DNA of 17,082 bases. Origin: an uncultured Neomegalonema sp. (GTDB lineage Bacteria > Pseudomonadota > Alphaproteobacteria > Rhodobacterales > Rhodobacteraceae). Position 1 is the first letter of the stretch. Every line of letters starts with the position of its first letter. Position numbers and translations under genes: made by a program. The stretch lies in assembly GCA_937927905.1 (NCBI GenBank), contig CALFWP010000158.1:1-17082 (forward strand), written 5' to 3'. Positions 14,253 through 17,082 of the stretch are shown one piece after another. A model generated the notes under the pieces. It searched no databases. It was not told the DNA's origin and saw only the letters and a program-made list of their open reading frames with translations.

Positions 14253-15889
14253 ATGCGGTAACCGGCGGCGAGTTGCTTGTTCAATGCCTTGTTGAACAGG
14301 GTGTAAAGCGGGTCTTTTGTGTTCCGGGCGAAAGTTACCTGGCGGTTCTGGATGCCCTCCACGGATCGGCTGTTCACACTGTAGTCGCACGGCAGGAAGG
14401 CGGCGCGGCGATGATGGCAGAGGCGGACGGAAAAATGACCGGCCGTCCCGGTGTGTGTTTCGTCACGCGGGGTCCGGGGGCAACCAATGCCTCCGCCGGA
14501 GTGCATGTCGCCCAACAGGATTCGACACCAATGATTTTATTCATCGGGCAAATCTCGCGCGACTGGTCAGGCCGCGATGCCTTTCAGGAGGTCGATTACA
14601 GCCGCATGTTCGGCGGCATGGCCAAACTGGTCGAGCAAATCGAGAACCCGGACCGCATTCCGGAAATCGTAAACCGCGCCTGGCATGTCGCAATGAGCGG
14701 GCGTCCCGGACCGGTGGTGATCGTTCTGCCGGAAGATATGCTGCGTGCAGCCGCCGGGACACAAGCGGCACGGCGTGTCGAGGTCGCCGAACCTTCACCC
14801 AGCGCGGCACAGATGGAATGGTTCAAAACATTGCTGTCCCGTGCAAAAAAACCGTTTGTAATTGCCGGAGGGTCGCGCTGGAATGCGGAATCGGCGCGTG
14901 CATTGCGGATATTTTCTGAAAAATGGATGCTGCCTGTCGGGTGCTCTTTCCGTAGGCAGCACCTTTTTGATCATACGCATTTCTGTTATGCGGGCGATGT
15001 CGGCCTTGGCATTAATCCGGCTTTGCGCAAGCGCATTGATGAGAGTGATGTGCTGCTACTACTAGGCGGACGGTTATCGGAAAATCCGGCACAGGGCTTT
15101 AACCTGCTGGACATTCCCAACCCCGATAAAACCCTGATCCACGTCCACCCCGGCCCTGAAGAACTGGGGCGGAACTATGCTCCGAACCTGGCGATAAATG
15201 CGACACCCGGCGGATTTTTGTCCCGTGTTCTTGAGATAGAAGCTCCGGAGGGCATCAGTTGGACTCCGGAAACGGAAACAGCCCATGAATCCTACCTCGC
15301 CTGGAGCAGCACCCTGTCGGATACACCCGGGGATGCCACGATGAGCGCCGTGATCGCGCATTTGCGCGATACGCTGCGGCAGGATGCGATCCTGACAAAC
15401 GGGGCCGGTAATTATGCGGGGTGGCTACACAGGTTTTACCGGTTCCGGCGTTACGGGACGCAAATCGCACCGACCTCCGGTTCCATGGGGTACGGCCTGC
15501 CAGCAGCGATTGCCGCAAAAATGCGCTACCCGGATCGCGAGGTGATCTGCCTTGTAGGGGACGGATGCCTGCAAATGACAATTCAGGAGCTGGGCACCGC
15601 AGCACAGGAAGGCACGAACATCACTGTAATCGTTGCCGATAACGGGATGTACGGCACGATACGCATGCATCAGGAACGCGAATACCCGGGCCGCATCAGC
15701 GGAACCTGGCTGCAAAACCCCAGTTTTGCGCCTTTGGCCGAAGCCTATGGCCTGCATGGGGAGATCGTCACTTCGGACGCGGAGTTTCCAGGGGCCTTTG
15801 ACCGTGCAAGGCGCTCGGGGCGGGCCGCCCTGATCCATGTCATTACATCATCGGAGGCAATCGCCCCCGGAAAATCACTCCCGAATTGA
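14249..15889 (+). CDS. Thiamine-pyrophosphate enzyme, acetolactate-synthase-like
   Basis: This 546-residue enzyme has the three domains of the acetolactate synthase/pyruvate oxidase group: N-terminal pyrimidine-binding (about residues 1-165), central (about 185-325), C-terminal diphosphate-binding (about 370-540). The catalytic glutamate is Glu50, in ARQEGGAA rather than the more common HEQGA. The cofactor/metal motif begins GDG (437-439) and ends at Asn465, followed by MYGTIRMHQE. It has no regulatory small-subunit gene beside it and is probably not the biosynthetic IlvB; the substrate is unknown. Carboligation or decarboxylation of a 2-oxo acid, or a one-carbon carboligase role, are possible. 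The start overlaps the rhodanese stop (ATGA). It is the most GC-rich gene sampled in the window. Confidence 0.9.
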   Translation: MNAVTGGELLVQCLVEQGVKRVFCVPGESYLAVLDALHGSAVHTVVARQEGGAAMMAEADGKMTGRPGVCFVTRGPGATNASAGVHVAQQDSTPMILFIGQISRDWSGRDAFQEVDYSRMFGGMAKLVEQIENPDRIPEIVNRAWHVAMSGRPGPVVIVLPEDMLRAAAGTQAARRVEVAEPSPSAAQMEWFKTLLSRAKKPFVIAGGSRWNAESARALRIFSEKWMLPVGCSFRRQHLFDHTHFCYAGDVGLGINPALRKRIDESDVLLLLGGRLSENPAQGFNLLDIPNPDKTLIHVHPGPEELGRNYAPNLAINATPGGFLSRVLEIEAPEGISWTPETETAHESYLAWSSTLSDTPGDATMSAVIAHLRDTLRQDAILTNGAGNYAGWLHRFYRFRRYGTQIAPTSGSMGYGLPAAIAAKMRYPDREVICLVGDGCLQMTIQELGTAAQEGTNITVIVADNGMYGTIRMHQEREYPGRISGTWLQNPSFAPLAEAYGLHGEIVTSDAEFPGAFDRARRSGRAALIHVITSSEAIAPGKSLPN

Positions 15890-15905
15890 CATAAACAGCA
15901 AACTG

Positions 15906-15925
15906 CGCCTCCGGAATAGGAGGCG
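15906..15925. terminator. Hairpin between convergent genes
   Basis: CGCCTCC and GGAGGCG form a perfect seven-pair stem with a six-base loop, 16 bases after the plus-strand stop at 15889 and 37 bases after the minus-strand phyR stop at 15963. No T run follows on the plus strand, so it is a weak or factor-assisted terminator at best. Confidence 0.45.
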
Positions 15926-15962
15926 TCGATAGCAGATCAATTGTCAGGACTCCGAAAGCGCT

Positions 15963-16793
15963 TTAAATTTCTATTGCACCTGCATTGCCGAAAAACAGCG
16001 CCTGGGAGATAGCGGCCTGGACCGCCGGGCGCTTGAAGGGCTTGGTAATCAGGAAGGTCGGCTCCGGCCTTTCACCCGTCAACAGCCTTTCGGGAAAGGC
16101 CGTGATAAAGATAATCGGAACGCTGTGACGCGCGAGAATATCCGCTGCCGCGTCTATCCCTGATGATCCGTCAGCCAACTGGATATCGCTCAGGATCAGG
16201 TCGGGCCGGTGCTCTTGAGCCATTCTGACTGCGATATCTTTGGTATCAGCAATGCCGAGGCTGGTATGACCCAGCTCCAGCACAATGGATTCAATATCCA
16301 TGGCAATGATCGGCTCATCCTCTATGATCAGGATCCGGGATGCGGTCTGCCTTTCAATTTCATGCAGGGCAGAGTTGTGCAGCAATTCCGCCTCTGCAGC
16401 TGTCACGCCCATAACAGTGCCGGTTTCGGTAAACGAAAAATCCTCCAGAGACCGCAGCAAAAACGCCTCCCGCGACGGGGGAGATAATTCCGCCATTCGT
16501 TGTTGTGCGATCGCCTGCATACTTTCCGGAACATCCCCTCCGGAAGCAGCCGTTGACCCCGAACTGGCCCAAACCGCATGAAACGAGCGGAAAAGGGACA
16601 CTTTCGGCGGTAAATCCGGCAAGAAGGCACTCCGGTCGGCAATAATCGCTTCAAGCGTTGCCGCCGTGTATGCGTCACCGCTTTCCTGGGACCCGGTCAA
16701 TGCCCGCGCAAACCGGCGCAAGTGATGAAGGTGGCCCTTGACCGAGTCAAAGACATGATCAAGCCCGCCTGTATCATTCATGGTGTCGCTCAT
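15963..16793 (-). CDS. phyR: PhyR, general stress response anti-anti-sigma regulator
   Basis: PhyR is the central switch of the alphaproteobacterial general stress response. The 276-residue protein has an N-terminal ECF-sigma-like domain (about residues 15-145) that binds NepR once the C-terminal receiver (about 152-268) is phosphorylated. The receiver shows acidic pocket residues Glu158 and Asp159, phospho-acceptor Asp203 (LILSDIQ), Thr231, and Lys251 in the distinctive FITAFPERLLTGERPEP...LITKPF segment typical of PhyR. I chose the ATG at 16793 (MSDTMND); an open frame extends to 16943 but would run into nepR and its promoter. A later ATG at 16781 is also possible, since the ribosome site is weak. 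It is divergent from nepR. Confidence 0.96.
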   Translation of the reverse strand: MSDTMNDTGGLDHVFDSVKGHLHHLRRFARALTGSQESGDAYTAATLEAIIADRSAFLPDLPPKVSLFRSFHAVWASSGSTAASGGDVPESMQAIAQQRMAELSPPSREAFLLRSLEDFSFTETGTVMGVTAAEAELLHNSALHEIERQTASRILIIEDEPIIAMDIESIVLELGHTSLGIADTKDIAVRMAQEHRPDLILSDIQLADGSSGIDAAADILARHSVPIIFITAFPERLLTGERPEPTFLITKPFKRPAVQAAISQALFFGNAGAIEI

Positions 16794-16838
16794 ACGTTCT
16801 GAATACCCTGACGCGGTTTTACTATCATTTCTATCTAT

Positions 16839-16864
16839 GGAACCATACGCAGGTAAGCGACGTT
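16839..16864 (+). promoter_or_regulatory. EcfG-type promoter for nepR
   Basis: GGAAC (16839-16843) is followed after exactly 17 bases by CGTT (16861-16864). This matches the recognised promoter of the general-stress sigma factor EcfG in alphaproteobacteria (GGAAC, 16-17 bases, CGTT). It would start transcription about 30 bases ahead of the nepR ATG and places nepR, and probably a downstream ecfG, under autoregulation. Confidence 0.85.
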
Positions 16865-16871
16865 TAGTTCC
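16846..16871 (-). promoter_or_regulatory. EcfG-like promoter for phyR
   Basis: On the minus strand GGAAC (16871-16867) is followed after 17 bases by CGTA (16849-16846), one base off the CGTT consensus. It points at phyR with a leader of about 45 bases. It is interleaved with the plus-strand nepR promoter, so the two share the same 33 bases. Confidence 0.6.
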
Positions 16872-16899
16872 GTGAATACATAAACCTGCGAGAGTTCGG

Positions 16900-17082
16900 A
16901 TGGAAAATAATTCCAAAGCTGACAGCTTTGATGCGAACGACACCCCCTTGCAGAAGCCCGCGCCGCAAGACCGGATCTCAAGTGCACTTAAAAAAGTTTA
17001 TGATGATGTGGCCAATGAACCCTTGCCGGAAAACCTGAGTTCGCTGCTGGAACAACTGCGGCAGAGCGGACAAAATGATGAG
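16900..17082 (+). CDS. nepR: NepR anti-sigma factor (C-terminus cut by window end)
   Basis: The first 61 residues are visible with no stop. NepR is a small protein that holds the sigma factor EcfG inactive until phosphorylated PhyR takes it away. The segment LKKVYDDVANEPLPENLSSL (about residues 31-50) is the conserved NepR core, including the VxNEPLP element; the first 25 residues are polar and variable, as usual. A GAGAG ribosome site precedes the ATG. The gene sits divergently from phyR, the classical arrangement, and ecfG would be expected just beyond the right edge. Family members are often around 60 residues or somewhat longer, so only a short tail is probably missing. Confidence 0.92.
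   Translation, partial: MENNSKADSFDANDTPLQKPAPQDRISSALKKVYDDVANEPLPENLSSLLEQLRQSGQNDE

Noticed and set aside
16794..16943. N-terminal extension of phyR to 16943
   Set aside because: It would overlap the nepR start and cover the EcfG promoters, and the extra residues are not part of the PhyR family.

Overview
The window looks like part of an alphaproteobacterial chromosome. The PhyR/NepR general-stress pair, an IalB-family periplasmic protein, a cpa-type Tad pilus cluster and a family-5 uracil-DNA glycosylase all point that way. The gene set resembles stalked or marine alphaproteobacteria (Caulobacterales/Hyphomonadaceae-like), but that placement is an inference from remembered family distributions, not from a search. 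Base composition is moderate and uneven: single 60-base lines counted by hand range from about 33% GC in tadB to 68% in the gene at 14249.

Region 1 (1-8186, minus strand) is a Tad/Flp pilus secretion operon in the order cpaB, cpaC, cpaD-like, cpaE, cpaF, tadB, tadC, with tadC cut by the left edge. It encodes the periplasmic CpaB, the outer-membrane secretin CpaC, a short lipoprotein resembling CpaD, the MinD-like CpaE, the CpaF motor ATPase and the TadB/TadC platform proteins. Flp pilin and prepilin peptidase genes are not in view. Upstream of it lies a minus-strand Hpt (histidine phosphotransfer) protein (8290-8688), followed by about 420 bases with no convincing gene but several hairpins and possible promoters.

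Region 2 (9107-12945) is housekeeping. It holds a plus-strand IalB-family exported protein closed by a strong intrinsic terminator, rlmN (23S rRNA/tRNA A2 methylation), then a minus-strand pair of an NYN-domain nuclease-like gene overlapping a family-5 uracil-DNA glycosylase, and a divergent plus-strand folK (folate synthesis).

Region 3 (13000-15889, plus strand) has three genes joined by ATGA stop/start overlaps: S-formylglutathione hydrolase (last step of glutathione-dependent formaldehyde oxidation), an exported single-domain rhodanese, and an acetolactate-synthase-like thiamine-pyrophosphate enzyme. The combination is the least expected one in the window.

Region 4 (15963-17082) is the general-stress switch. 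phyR is on the minus strand and nepR on the plus strand (cut by the right edge). The gap between them carries a good EcfG-type promoter (GGAAC-17-CGTT) for nepR and, interleaved on the other strand, a near-consensus copy (GGAAC-17-CGTA) for phyR. When phosphorylated, PhyR sequesters NepR and frees the ECF sigma factor EcfG, so these sites would make the switch autoregulatory.

I saw no CRISPR array, insertion sequence, tRNA or rRNA. I did not find a clearly undescribed system. The best leads are the formaldehyde/rhodanese/TPP trio, the interleaved stress promoters, and the Hpt gene beside the Tad operon.
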